From NCBI GenBank assembly GCA_910588455.1, contig CAJUPG010000065.1, forward strand, positions 1 through 11,873: a stretch of 11,873 nucleotides of DNA. The letters run 5' to 3'. Origin of the DNA: an uncultured Oscillospiraceae bacterium. Its GTDB lineage: Bacteria > Bacillota > Clostridia > Oscillospirales > Oscillospiraceae. Position numbers and translations under genes: made by a program. This document shows positions 6,494-11,873 of this stretch, in pieces. Below the pieces are notes generated by a model. That model ran no database searches. It was given only the letters and a program-made list of their open reading frames with translations, and was not told the origin of the DNA. How positions within the stretch are numbered: the stretch's first letter is position 1; the number at the start of each line of letters is the position of its first letter.

Positions 6494-6519
6494 GTTAAAA
6501 TCGCTCCTTCTTCATTCTC

Positions 6520-6533
6520 GTGCCTCCCGGCAC
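6520..6533 (-). other. Small hairpin in the acpP leader
   Basis: GTGCC/GGCAC (6520-6524/6529-6533) with a 4-nt loop lies in the roughly 48-nt leader of the acpP transcript, about 10 nt before the AAGGAG site. No T run follows it on the minus strand, so it is not a terminator for plsX. It may stabilise the 5' end or be incidental. Confidence 0.4.
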
Positions 6534-6547
6534 TTTTCTAACTACAG

Positions 6548-6575
6548 ATTATAGGCACAAACGGCGCTGTGTCAA
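6548..6575 (-). promoter_or_regulatory. Promoter of acpP-rnc
   Basis: Minus strand: TTGACA (6570-6575), 16-bp spacer, TATAAT (6548-6553), both hexamers perfect. The predicted start is near 6541, giving a leader of about 48 nt. A separate strong promoter fits the high demand for acyl carrier protein relative to PlsX. Confidence 0.85.
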
Positions 6576-6588
6576 GATGGCAAAACGC

Positions 6589-7626
6589 CTATTCTTGGGT
6601 TTTTTTCAAAGGCTCCAGGCGCATCTGGTCAATATGCGCGGCGATGCTCTCAATCATTCCCGACTGGCTGTACTCCACCGCCTGCCGCACGGCGTTTCGG
6701 ATGGCGTAGGCGTCGGAGGAGCCGTGGGCCTTGATCACCGGCTTGGAGATGCCCACCAGGGCGGTGCCCCCCACTTCACCGGAGCTCATAATTTTCTTAA
6801 ATTCCTTCAGACCGCCGGACACCAGCAGGGCGGAAAGCTTGGTGAGCAGGTTCTTTTTGAACATTTTTTTGATCTCCCGGGCCAGGAACAGCCCCGTGCC
6901 CTCCATAGTTTTCAAAAAAATGTTCCCCGCGTAGCCGTCGGCCACAATCACGTCCACCGCGCCCTCCACGGCCTCCCGGGCCTCCACATTGCCCACGAAG
7001 TTAATCCGGCCCTCCCGGCCCGCCGCTTCCAGCAGGGGGTAGACCTCCACTTGCAGGTCCGTGCCCTTGCTGGGCTCCGCGCCGATGTTCAAAAGGCCCA
7101 CCTTGGGGTTCTCCCGGCCCAGCAGCTTTTCGGCGTAGAAGCTGCCCATATAGGCAAACTGCAATAAGTATTCCGGTGGACACTTCACATTGGCCCCGCA
7201 GTCAATGAGCACCGCGCCGCCGTTTCCTGTGGGGACCACGGGGGCCATTGCCGCCCGGCGCACTCCTTTGATCCGCTTATTGATGAGGGTGGCTGCCGAG
7301 AGCAGGGCGCCGGTGGACCCGGCGCTTACAAAACCGTCTCCCCGGCCCTCCTTCAGCAGGCTCAGGCCCACGGTGAGGGAGGAATCCTTTTTGCGCCGGA
7401 AGGCGTTGGCGGGGTCGTCGCAGATTTCCACCACCTGGCTGGCGTGGGCGATTTCCACCCCTTTGGGCAGCTCCTGCCGGCCGTTTTTCTGCAAAACCTT
7501 CAAAATATCCTCGCCCCGGCCCACCAGGATAATATCCACGCCGAGCTGCTCGCTGGCCTGGAGGGCGCCCAGCACCGGGGCCTGGGGGGCGTTGTCGCCG
7601 CCCATCGCGTCTACAATGATTTTCAT
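6589..7626 (-). CDS. plsX: Phosphate acyltransferase PlsX
   Basis: A 345-residue peripheral membrane enzyme that turns acyl-ACP and phosphate into acyl phosphate, the donor for PlsY in glycerophospholipid synthesis. Recognisable stretches are DAMGGD (6-11), FVSAGSTGALLSAA (about 99-112), LIDCGANV, LLNIGAEPSKGT, VADGYAGNIFLK and the C-terminal VGISKPVIKAHGSSDA. Length is normal. The ATG at 7626 has AAGG 6 nt upstream, a modest site, and it overlaps by ATGA the stop of a degraded XRE reading frame, suggesting former translational coupling to that gene. It lies 107 bp after trmFO on the same strand. Confidence 0.98.
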   Translation of the reverse strand: MKIIVDAMGGDNAPQAPVLGALQASEQLGVDIILVGRGEDILKVLQKNGRQELPKGVEIAHASQVVEICDDPANAFRRKKDSSLTVGLSLLKEGRGDGFVSAGSTGALLSAATLINKRIKGVRRAAMAPVVPTGNGGAVLIDCGANVKCPPEYLLQFAYMGSFYAEKLLGRENPKVGLLNIGAEPSKGTDLQVEVYPLLEAAGREGRINFVGNVEAREAVEGAVDVIVADGYAGNIFLKTMEGTGLFLAREIKKMFKKNLLTKLSALLVSGGLKEFKKIMSSGEVGGTALVGISKPVIKAHGSSDAYAIRNAVRQAVEYSQSGMIESIAAHIDQMRLEPLKKTQE

Positions 7627-7733
7627 ATGCTGCCTTCTTTCTGGTTCCCGTCCAGGGGGCGGGGCTCGTCGGTGAGTCCAATGAGATCATCGGCGGAAAT
7701 GTTGTAATATGGTCTGAATTTTGCGGAAGAACC
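7623..7733 (-). pseudogene. C-terminal remnant of an XRE-family regulator
   Basis: The trmFO-plsX gap, read on the minus strand in the trmFO frame after the trmFO stop, stays open for 36 codons and ends in a TGA that overlaps the plsX ATG as ATGA. Its peptide includes YYNISADDLIGLTDEPRPL, which resembles the end of small XRE repressors: compare YYNVSLDYLVGHKDEV and FYNVSIDYIVGRKDEV of the two XRE genes at 9357-9566 and 9039-9242. There is no ATG, GTG or TTG start in frame and no helix-turn-helix, so it is a 3' fragment left by deletion of the N-terminal part. The call rests on short similarity judged by eye. Confidence 0.6.
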
Positions 7734-9032
7734 CTACAAATCCAACTCCCCAAGCTTCTCCAGCGCCCGCTCGGCCAGCTTCGCGTTCTTGTTCCGCTTG
7801 CCCTTCACCCGATAGCCCAGCTGGGGAATCAGGCCGAAATTGATATTCATCGGCTGAAAGTTTACCACACTTTCCTCGCTGATGTAAAGAGCCAATGCGC
7901 CCATGGCCGTCTCCCCGGGAAAATTCAGGGGCGGTTTGCCCTCCAGCCGCCGGGCCAGCTCCAGCGCCGCCAGACACCCGGAGGCCGTGGACTCCACGTA
8001 GCCCTCCACCCCGGTGATCTGCCCGGCGAACATCAGCCGTTCCTGGCCCCGCACCCGATAATACCGGTCCAGCAGACGGGGAGAATCCAAATATGTGTTC
8101 CGGTGCATCACCCCATAGCGGACATATTCCGCGTTTTTCAGGGCGGGAATCATGGAAAAAACCCGCTTCTGCTCCGGCCATTTCAGATGGGTCTGAAAGC
8201 CCACCAGATTATAAATGGTGCCCTGGGCGTTGTCCCGCCGGAGCTGCACCACGGCGTAGGGCTCCCTGCCGGTCTTGGGGTCGGGCAGGCCCACGGGCTT
8301 CAGAGGACCGTAGCGCAGGGTATCCTCCCCCCGGCGGGCCATCACCTCCACGGGCATACAGCCCTCAAACACCCCCGCGTCCTCAAAGCCGTGGACGGGC
8401 GCCTCCTCCGCCCGGGAGAGCTCCCGCCAAAAAGCGGCGTATTCCTCCTGGGACATCGGACAGTTGACATAATCCGGAGTCCCCCGGTCGTAGCGGGAGG
8501 CAAACCAGGCGCTGTCCATATCCACGCTCTCGAAGGTCACCAGAGGGGCGGCGGCATCGTAGAAGTTCAGATACTTGTGCGCGGGGAACAACTCCGCGAT
8601 GGTCTGGGAGAGCGCATCGGAGGTCAAGGGGCCGGTAGCCACAATGACCTGGCCCTCGGGAATTTGGGTAACCTCCCCCTCAATGACGGTAATATTGGGG
8701 TGATTTCTGATTTTTTCCGTCACAGCGGCGGAAAACGCGTAGCGGTCTACTGCCAGCGCCCCGCCGGCCTCCACTTTGTGGGCCTGGGCGCAGGCCATAA
8801 TAAGGGACCCGCAGCGGCGTAATTCCTCTTTGAGCAGGCCCACGGCGTTTTCCAGCTGGTCGGAGCGCAGGGAGTTGGAGCAGACCAGCTCGGCAAATTC
8901 CGGGACGTGGTGGGCGGGGGACATTTGGTTCGGCTTCATCTCGTAGAGGTTGACTATAATCCCTTTTTGTGCAAGCTGCCAGGCCGCCTCGCAGCCAGCC
9001 AGTCCCGCGCCGATAATTTTTACGGTTTCCAT
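7734..9032 (-). CDS. trmFO: Methylenetetrahydrofolate-tRNA (uracil-5-)-methyltransferase TrmFO
   Basis: A 432-residue FAD and folate-dependent enzyme that makes 5-methyluridine at position 54 of the tRNA T loop, using methylenetetrahydrofolate as carbon donor. The N-terminal dinucleotide fold starts at once (VKIIGAGLAGCEAAWQLA, 4-21). The family-specific block FAELVCSNSLRSDQLENAVGLLKEE (residues about 46-70) contains the conserved C51. The C-terminal part has GQITGVEGYVESTASG and the ending NINFGLIPQL typical of the family. Length is normal. The ATG at 9032 comes only 6 nt after the stop of a small XRE gene, and its only ribosome site, GACGAGG about 11 nt upstream, lies inside that gene's last codons. 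Expression may therefore depend on transcription and translation of the XRE gene. Confidence 0.97.
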   Translation of the reverse strand: METVKIIGAGLAGCEAAWQLAQKGIIVNLYEMKPNQMSPAHHVPEFAELVCSNSLRSDQLENAVGLLKEELRRCGSLIMACAQAHKVEAGGALAVDRYAFSAAVTEKIRNHPNITVIEGEVTQIPEGQVIVATGPLTSDALSQTIAELFPAHKYLNFYDAAAPLVTFESVDMDSAWFASRYDRGTPDYVNCPMSQEEYAAFWRELSRAEEAPVHGFEDAGVFEGCMPVEVMARRGEDTLRYGPLKPVGLPDPKTGREPYAVVQLRRDNAQGTIYNLVGFQTHLKWPEQKRVFSMIPALKNAEYVRYGVMHRNTYLDSPRLLDRYYRVRGQERLMFAGQITGVEGYVESTASGCLAALELARRLEGKPPLNFPGETAMGALALYISEESVVNFQPMNINFGLIPQLGYRVKGKRNKNAKLAERALEKLGELDL

Positions 9033-9038
9033 ATGCAG

Positions 9039-9053
9039 TTAAACCTCGTCTTT
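9039..9053. repeat. 15-bp direct repeat, copy 1
   Basis: TTAAACCTCGTCTTT occurs here and again at 9357-9371, identical over 15 bp. It covers the stop codon and the (K)DEV end of the first XRE gene; the other copy covers the same codons of the second XRE gene. It marks DNA-level homology between the two genes' 3' ends and could support recombination. Confidence 0.8.
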
Positions 9054-9242
9054 TCGTCCCACAATGTAATCTATGGAGACATTGTAAAAATCCGCCAAAA
9101 GAATCAATGCTTTTATATCTGGTTCATGGGTCTCACTCTCATAACATTGATACCCTCGAATACTCCGATCCAAAAGGCTTGCCAAATCTTTTTGGGGGAC
9201 CTTTCTTGTTTTTCGCAAAAATCTTAAGCGTTCACCATACAT
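9039..9242 (-). CDS. Small XRE-family HTH regulator (first copy, next to trmFO)
   Basis: A 67-residue one-domain repressor-like protein: helix-turn-helix in about residues 5-55 (ERLRFLRKTRKVPQKDLASLL, with recognition helix near SIRGYQCYESE), then the usual XRE ending LADFYNVSIDYIVGRKDEV (49-67), each quoted in part. It has no ligand or protease domain. The ATG at 9242 has AGAGG 11 nt upstream, a long gap. A plus-strand promoter with a perfect palindrome lies 16 bp from its start and is its probable binding site. The last 19 residues match the second XRE gene at 14 positions. It ends 6 nt before trmFO and probably shares its transcript. Base composition is clearly richer in AT than trmFO or topA, suggesting acquisition. 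Confidence 0.88.
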   Translation of the reverse strand: MYGERLRFLRKTRKVPQKDLASLLDRSIRGYQCYESETHEPDIKALILLADFYNVSIDYIVGRKDEV

Positions 9243-9257
9243 AGTTCAATATACCTC

Positions 9258-9308
9258 TTGACACGCAGATTTCCTGCGTGTTATAATAAGCGCATAAAAC
9301 CTGCGTCT
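9258..9308 (+). promoter_or_regulatory. Consensus promoter with operator inside the spacer
   Basis: Plus strand: TTGACA (9258-9263), 18-bp spacer, TATAAT (9282-9287), both perfect. A perfect palindrome with 8-bp arms, ACACGCAG (9261-9268) and CTGCGTGT (9274-9281), 5 nt apart, fills the spacer. A weaker copy, AAGCGCAT/CTGCGTCT with the same 5-nt gap, lies at 9288-9308, centred 27 bp downstream. This is a repressible promoter, most likely controlled by the adjacent XRE protein. It drives the strand away from that gene. Confidence 0.75.
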
Positions 9309-9327
9309 TAGGAGGGAGTGTATAACA

Positions 9328-9360
9328 ATGTTTGACCTTACAATCTCAACATGGAATTAA
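9328..9360 (+). other. 10-codon ORF behind the operator-controlled promoter
   Basis: ATG 9328 follows a good AGGAGG site (9310-9315; gap 12 nt, or less counting the adjoining GGGAG) and encodes MFDLTISTWN before TAA. The promoter, ribosome site and start are intact, but the frame ends inside the 3' end of the opposite-strand XRE gene. It could be the truncated head of a lost target gene, a tiny peptide or a leader ORF. Translation is not proven. Confidence 0.3.
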
Positions 9361-9371
9361 ACCTCGTCTTT
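9357..9371. repeat. 15-bp direct repeat, copy 2
   Basis: Second copy of TTAAACCTCGTCTTT, covering the 3' end of the second XRE gene; the first is at 9039-9053. The 303 bp between the copies hold the first XRE gene, its operator promoter and the 10-codon ORF. Confidence 0.8.
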
Positions 9372-9566
9372 GTGCCCCACCAGATAGTCCAGCGACACAT
9401 TGTAATATTTTGCCAGTTCTGCCAAAACAGACGCATTGGGTTCTCGCTCTGCCTCTTCATATCGCTGATATGTCCGCTCGGCGATATGAACAGCCTCCGC
9501 AACCACTTTGCGCGATACATCTTTTTGTTTCCGCAGCATGGTTAGCCTCTGTGCTAATATTTCCAT
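9357..9566 (-). CDS. Small XRE-family HTH regulator (second copy)
   Basis: A 69-residue single-domain XRE repressor-like protein. Residues about 5-57 make the helix-turn-helix (LAQRLTMLRKQKDVSRKVVA, then VHIAERTYQRYEEAEREP with the recognition helix), ending LAKYYNVSLDYLVGHKDEV (51-69). The ATG at 9566 has AGGAG 10 nt upstream. It faces an 86-residue plus-strand gene across an 86-bp gap filled with a large dyad symmetry, so it is the natural candidate to control that gene, although the operator also resembles TetR-type sites. Antisense transcription from the promoter at 9258 would run across it. It is AT-rich compared with the surrounding housekeeping genes. Confidence 0.9.
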   Translation of the reverse strand: MEILAQRLTMLRKQKDVSRKVVAEAVHIAERTYQRYEEAEREPNASVLAELAKYYNVSLDYLVGHKDEV

Positions 9567-9582
9567 CTTTTGAATTCTCCTA

Positions 9583-9636
9583 TTGACAAGACCATTCGGT
9601 CCGAATATAATGGTTTCATATTCGGACCGTTCGGTC
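9583..9636 (+). promoter_or_regulatory. Consensus promoter embedded in a 47-bp dyad
   Basis: Plus strand: TTGACA (9583-9588), 17 bp, TATAAT (9606-9611), both perfect. A large inverted repeat spans 9590-9636: 12 bp arms CGGTCCGAATAT (9597-9608) and ATATTCGGACCG (9618-9629) match perfectly around a 9-nt centre, and extending to 19-bp arms keeps 16 matches. Nested sites are GACCATTCGGTC (9590-9601), GACCGTTCGGTC (9625-9636) and the palindrome ATTCGG-T-CCGAAT (9594-9606). The symmetry covers spacer, -10 and start point, so the promoter should be tightly repressible. Confidence 0.8.
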
Positions 9637-9652
9637 TAAAGGGGGTTTTACT

Positions 9653-9913
9653 ATGACTAATCTAATGGAAGTTCTATTTCAATTTCTCCAGGAAAAACGG
9701 ATCCCAGAATACCTTGCCCAAAATCCAGATTACCAGAACAGTGCCCATCAGACTGAGCTTTATTTGGAAAAATTTTCTAAATCCCTGGATTATTCCACTG
9801 GATTGCTTCTCGACCAATATCTGGAGGCCGCCTATAAGGAAAACCGACACATTGAACAGGCACTCTTTCAGGCCGCACTAGACCTGGGTCGGGAACTGCG
9901 TGAGGTGCTGTAA
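9653..9913 (+). CDS. Hypothetical protein, 86 residues
   Basis: I do not recognise this protein with confidence. It is soluble, mostly helical and rich in charged and aromatic residues, with no signal peptide, membrane segment, cysteine motif or HTH. The layout (MEVLFQFL near the start, NPDY at 24-27, and an ending ALFQAALDLGRELREVL) recalls small uncharacterised proteins found near regulators in Clostridia mobile regions, such as DUF6809-type proteins; this is a weak guess from memory. A good ribosome site (AAAGGGGG, 7 nt before ATG 9653) and a perfect, operator-covered promoter show it is a real, regulated gene. It faces the second XRE gene and converges on topA with 38 bp between the ends. 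Confidence 0.75.
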   Translation: MTNLMEVLFQFLQEKRIPEYLAQNPDYQNSAHQTELYLEKFSKSLDYSTGLLLDQYLEAAYKENRHIEQALFQAALDLGRELREVL

Positions 9914-9938
9914 TATTCCCCCTCGCTCAAATATCACA

Positions 9939-9956
9939 TGTAGGGCCGCCCCTACA
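9939..9956. terminator. Hairpin at the topA/hypothetical convergent end (possible weak terminator)
   Basis: TGTAGGG (9939-9945) and CCCTACA (9950-9956) form a 7-bp stem with a 4-nt loop. It includes the topA stop codon (9952-9954). Neither side has a proper T run, though the plus side has a TTGTTTTGG stretch nearby. It could act weakly on both convergent transcripts, or be a fragment of an interspersed short repeat. Confidence 0.35.
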
Positions 9957-11873
9957 GGGAGGTTGTTTTGGTAGACGCAGATTTCGCCGTGGATTTCTTC
10001 GCAGTCGTTTTTTTCGCCGTTGCTTTCTTTGCGGTGGACTTTTTGGCGGTGGTTTTCTTGGCGCCAGTCTTTTTTGCCGCGGTTTTCTTGGGCTTCTCCG
10101 CCGCCTCCGCCGGGGCCTGCTCCCCTTCTGCAGCGGGCTTCTTCACCCAGCCGCCCCGCTTCTCCTCCGGAGTGAAATTGCTGCATCCCTCGTTGATGCA
10201 GAAGGATTTTTTGGCTCCCCGGCCAGACTTTTTGAACATAGTCCAACCGCAGGCGGGGCAGTTGTCCTTCACCGGCACATCCCAGGTCATGAAGCTGCAC
10301 CGGCGGCTCTCGTCCTTGCTGTTCAAAAATTCGCAACAGTAATAGGTATACTGCTTGTTCGTCTTTTTGCTGGTGCCCGTGCGTTTCACTAGCCGTCCCC
10401 CGCACCTGGGGCACTTGCCGGGCATCTCCACCACCAGCGGCATTGTAAAATCACAGTCCGGCCACCCGGGACAGGCCAAAAACCGCCCGAACCGTCCGGA
10501 TTTCACCACCAGGTTCTTGCCGCACTGGGGACAAATCTCCTCCGAAACCTCGTCGGGGACCTTGATCCGCTCCCCATCCAGCTCCTCCTCGGCCTTCTTC
10601 AGCTCGCTCTCAAAGCCGTCGTAGAAGTTGGTCAGCACCTGCTTCCAGTTGGCGTTACCCTCCTCCACCTGGTCCAGACGTTCCTCCATCTGGGCGGTGA
10701 AGGCCGGGTCCACAATGTCCTGGAATTTGTCCTTCATCAGCCCCGTTACCACCTCACCCAGGGGGGTGGGCCGCAGGGCCTTGCCCTCTTTTACCACATA
10801 TTCCCGGTTTAAAATGGTGGAGATGGTCGGCGCGTAGGTGGAGGGCCGTCCGATGCCCTTTTCCTCCAGGGCCCGGATGAGGGATGCCTCCGTATACCGG
10901 GCGGGGGGCTGTGTAAAGTGCTGGCCGGGCTTCAGACCCCTCAGATCCAGCGGCTCCCCCTCCTTCAGGTCGGGCAGGGGGGACTGAACTCCCTCGTCGT
11001 CCTTGTCGTCCTCATACACCGCCTTATAGCCGGAAAATTTCAGGCTGGACCGGGTGGCCCGAAACACATAGCCGGCGCTCTCGCTGTCAATGGAAATGCT
11101 GTCATACACGGCGTTTGCCATCTGGCAGGCCAAAAACCGGCTCCAGATCAGCTTATAGAGCTTGTATTGCTCGGCGGTAAGGCTCTTTTTGATCTCGTCG
11201 GGCACCAGATTCACGTCCGAAGGCCGGATGGCCTCGTGGGCGTCCTGGGCGTTGCCCTTGGATTTGTACCGCCGGGTCTGGGGGGGGTAGTATTCGCTCC
11301 CGTACCGGGTTTCAATAAACGTCCGGGCGGCGCTCAGCGCCTCCTCCGACAGCCGCAGGGAGTCGGTACGCATATAGGTAATCAAACCCACGGTGCCCTC
11401 CCCCTGGATGTCCAGACCCTCATAGAGCTGCTGGGCGATGGACATGGTCCGGGCGGGGGTCATGTTCAGCTTGTGGCTGGCCTCCTGCTGGAGGGTGGAG
11501 GTGGTAAAGGGCGGCGCGGGACTGCGGTTTTTCTCCTGGCGCTTCACCTTGGCCACGGAGAATTTCCCCGCCTGGACCTCCTTCATCACCTGCTCCGTCT
11601 CCTGTTGGGAGTGGAGCTCCATTTTTTTCTCCCGGCCGTAGAACTGGGCCTGAAAGCTGCCCATATGGGGGGAAATCCGCTCCAGATTGGCCTCAATGGA
11701 CCAGTATTCCTGGGGAACAAAGGCCCGGATTTCTTCCTCCTTTTCGATGACCAGCCGGGTGGCCACCGACTGCACCCGTCCGGCGGACAGGCCCCGGCGG
11801 ATTTTCCGCCACAGCAGCGGGGAGAGCTGATAGCCCACAATCCGGTCCAGAATCCGCCGGGCCTGCTGGGCGT
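9952..11873 (-). CDS. topA: DNA topoisomerase I (type IA), 5' end outside window
   Basis: Relaxes negatively supercoiled DNA by single-strand passage through a 5'-phosphotyrosine. The visible part is open to the window edge; the frame continues upstream through ARRILDRIVGYQLSPLLWRK, so the GTG at 11838 is not the start. The catalytic tyrosine is in GLITYMRTDSLR (Tyr codon 11374-11376). GRVQSVATRLV near the edge and EKGIGRPSTYAPTI further on are family marks. Three C-terminal zinc-finger modules follow: CPQC...C...C (about 10440-10540), CPRC...CC (about 10290-10425) and CPAC...C...C (about 10190-10270). Last comes a lysine-rich tail of about 60 residues built of KKxxA repeats. It is separated from trmFO, its frequent direct neighbour in Firmicutes, by about 900 bp of regulator genes. 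Confidence 0.97.
   Translation of the reverse strand, partial: AQQARRILDRIVGYQLSPLLWRKIRRGLSAGRVQSVATRLVIEKEEEIRAFVPQEYWSIEANLERISPHMGSFQAQFYGREKKMELHSQQETEQVMKEVQAGKFSVAKVKRQEKNRSPAPPFTTSTLQQEASHKLNMTPARTMSIAQQLYEGLDIQGEGTVGLITYMRTDSLRLSEEALSAARTFIETRYGSEYYPPQTRRYKSKGNAQDAHEAIRPSDVNLVPDEIKKSLTAEQYKLYKLIWSRFLACQMANAVYDSISIDSESAGYVFRATRSSLKFSGYKAVYEDDKDDEGVQSPLPDLKEGEPLDLRGLKPGQHFTQPPARYTEASLIRALEEKGIGRPSTYAPTISTILNREYVVKEGKALRPTPLGEVVTGLMKDKFQDIVDPAFTAQMEERLDQVEEGNANWKQVLTNFYDGFESELKKAEEELDGERIKVPDEVSEEICPQCGKNLVVKSGRFGRFLACPGWPDCDFTMPLVVEMPGKCPRCGGRLVKRTGTSKKTNKQYTYYCCEFLNSKDESRRCSFMTWDVPVKDNCPACGWTMFKKSGRGAKKSFCINEGCSNFTPEEKRGGWVKKPAAEGEQAPAEAAEKPKKTAAKKTGAKKTTAKKSTAKKATAKKTTAKKSTAKSASTKTTSL
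9985..10089 (-). repeat. 15-bp in-frame tandem repeat coding the TopA KKxxA tail
   Basis: Seven consecutive 5-residue units of pattern KK-[T/S/A]-[A/G/T]-A (KKTAA, KKTGA, KKTTA, KKSTA, KKATA, KKTTA, KKSTA) are coded by degenerate 15-bp units. The tail resembles histone H1-like C-termini and probably adds nonspecific DNA affinity. The synonymous variation shows the units are not recent perfect copies. Confidence 0.85.

Noticed and set aside
7687..7736. Stop-codon readthrough extending TrmFO with the XRE-like tail in the same frame
   Set aside because: The frame is shared, but the TAG context shows no readthrough element and TrmFO is already full length; a decayed neighbour is simpler.
9583..9636. 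The nested repeats considered as a mobile-element end or CRISPR-like repeat
   Set aside because: Only one dyad, centred on a promoter, no spacers, no transposase and no target duplication; operator is the better reading.
9968..10342. Plus-strand frame with a repetitive Phe/Ala/Val-rich start that looks like a membrane protein
   Set aside because: It is the reverse complement of the lysine-rich TopA repeat tail (AAG/AAA codons read as CTT/TTT); no independent support.

Overview
The window looks like a chromosomal segment of a moderately GC-rich Clostridia-type Firmicute. GC-rich coding sequence, strong AGGAGG ribosome sites, a Firmicute-style lipid/RNase operon (plsX-acpP-rnc), the folate-dependent tRNA methyltransferase trmFO next to topA, and a czcD/NiCo-type riboswitch all fit Oscillospiraceae (Flavonifractor/Lawsonibacter-like). 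That placement is inference from gene content and base composition, not from a search.

Left part (1-4482) is accessory and mostly defence or stress related. It holds, on the minus strand, the N-terminal 160 residues of a BcrA-like ABC transporter ATPase preceded by an OmpR-family response regulator, then a MATE efflux pump. The pump is divergent from a MerR/BltR-type regulator. The pump promoter has the hallmark MerR geometry: 19-bp spacer with a dyad inside it, between consensus-like -35 and -10 boxes. A GNAT acetyltransferase and a glyoxalase/VOC protein follow as a small minus-strand operon whose end overlaps the merR-type gene tail to tail.

Centre (4484-5584) is a self-contained metal-export unit on the plus strand: a perfect-consensus promoter, a NiCo (czcD) riboswitch aptamer, an intrinsic terminator that competes with the aptamer for its 3' strand, and a cation diffusion facilitator gene. 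A strong hairpin serves as terminator at its convergent junction with rnc.

Right part (5589-11873) is the housekeeping minus-strand series topA - trmFO - plsX - acpP - rnc. acpP-rnc has its own TTGACA/TATAAT promoter and a TAATG stop-start overlap. The normally compact topA-trmFO junction is interrupted by an AT-richer stretch (about 9039-9913) holding two small XRE regulators, each facing a plus-strand promoter with a palindromic operator buried in it. One promoter drives an 86-residue protein of unknown function; the other drives only a 10-codon ORF and then runs antisense into the second XRE gene. A third XRE gene survives only as a start-less C-terminal fragment between trmFO and plsX. 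This cluster of regulator/operator modules around trmFO is the least explained part of the window. No tRNA, rRNA, CRISPR array or insertion sequence was seen, and no stretch over 300 bases lacks a gene.
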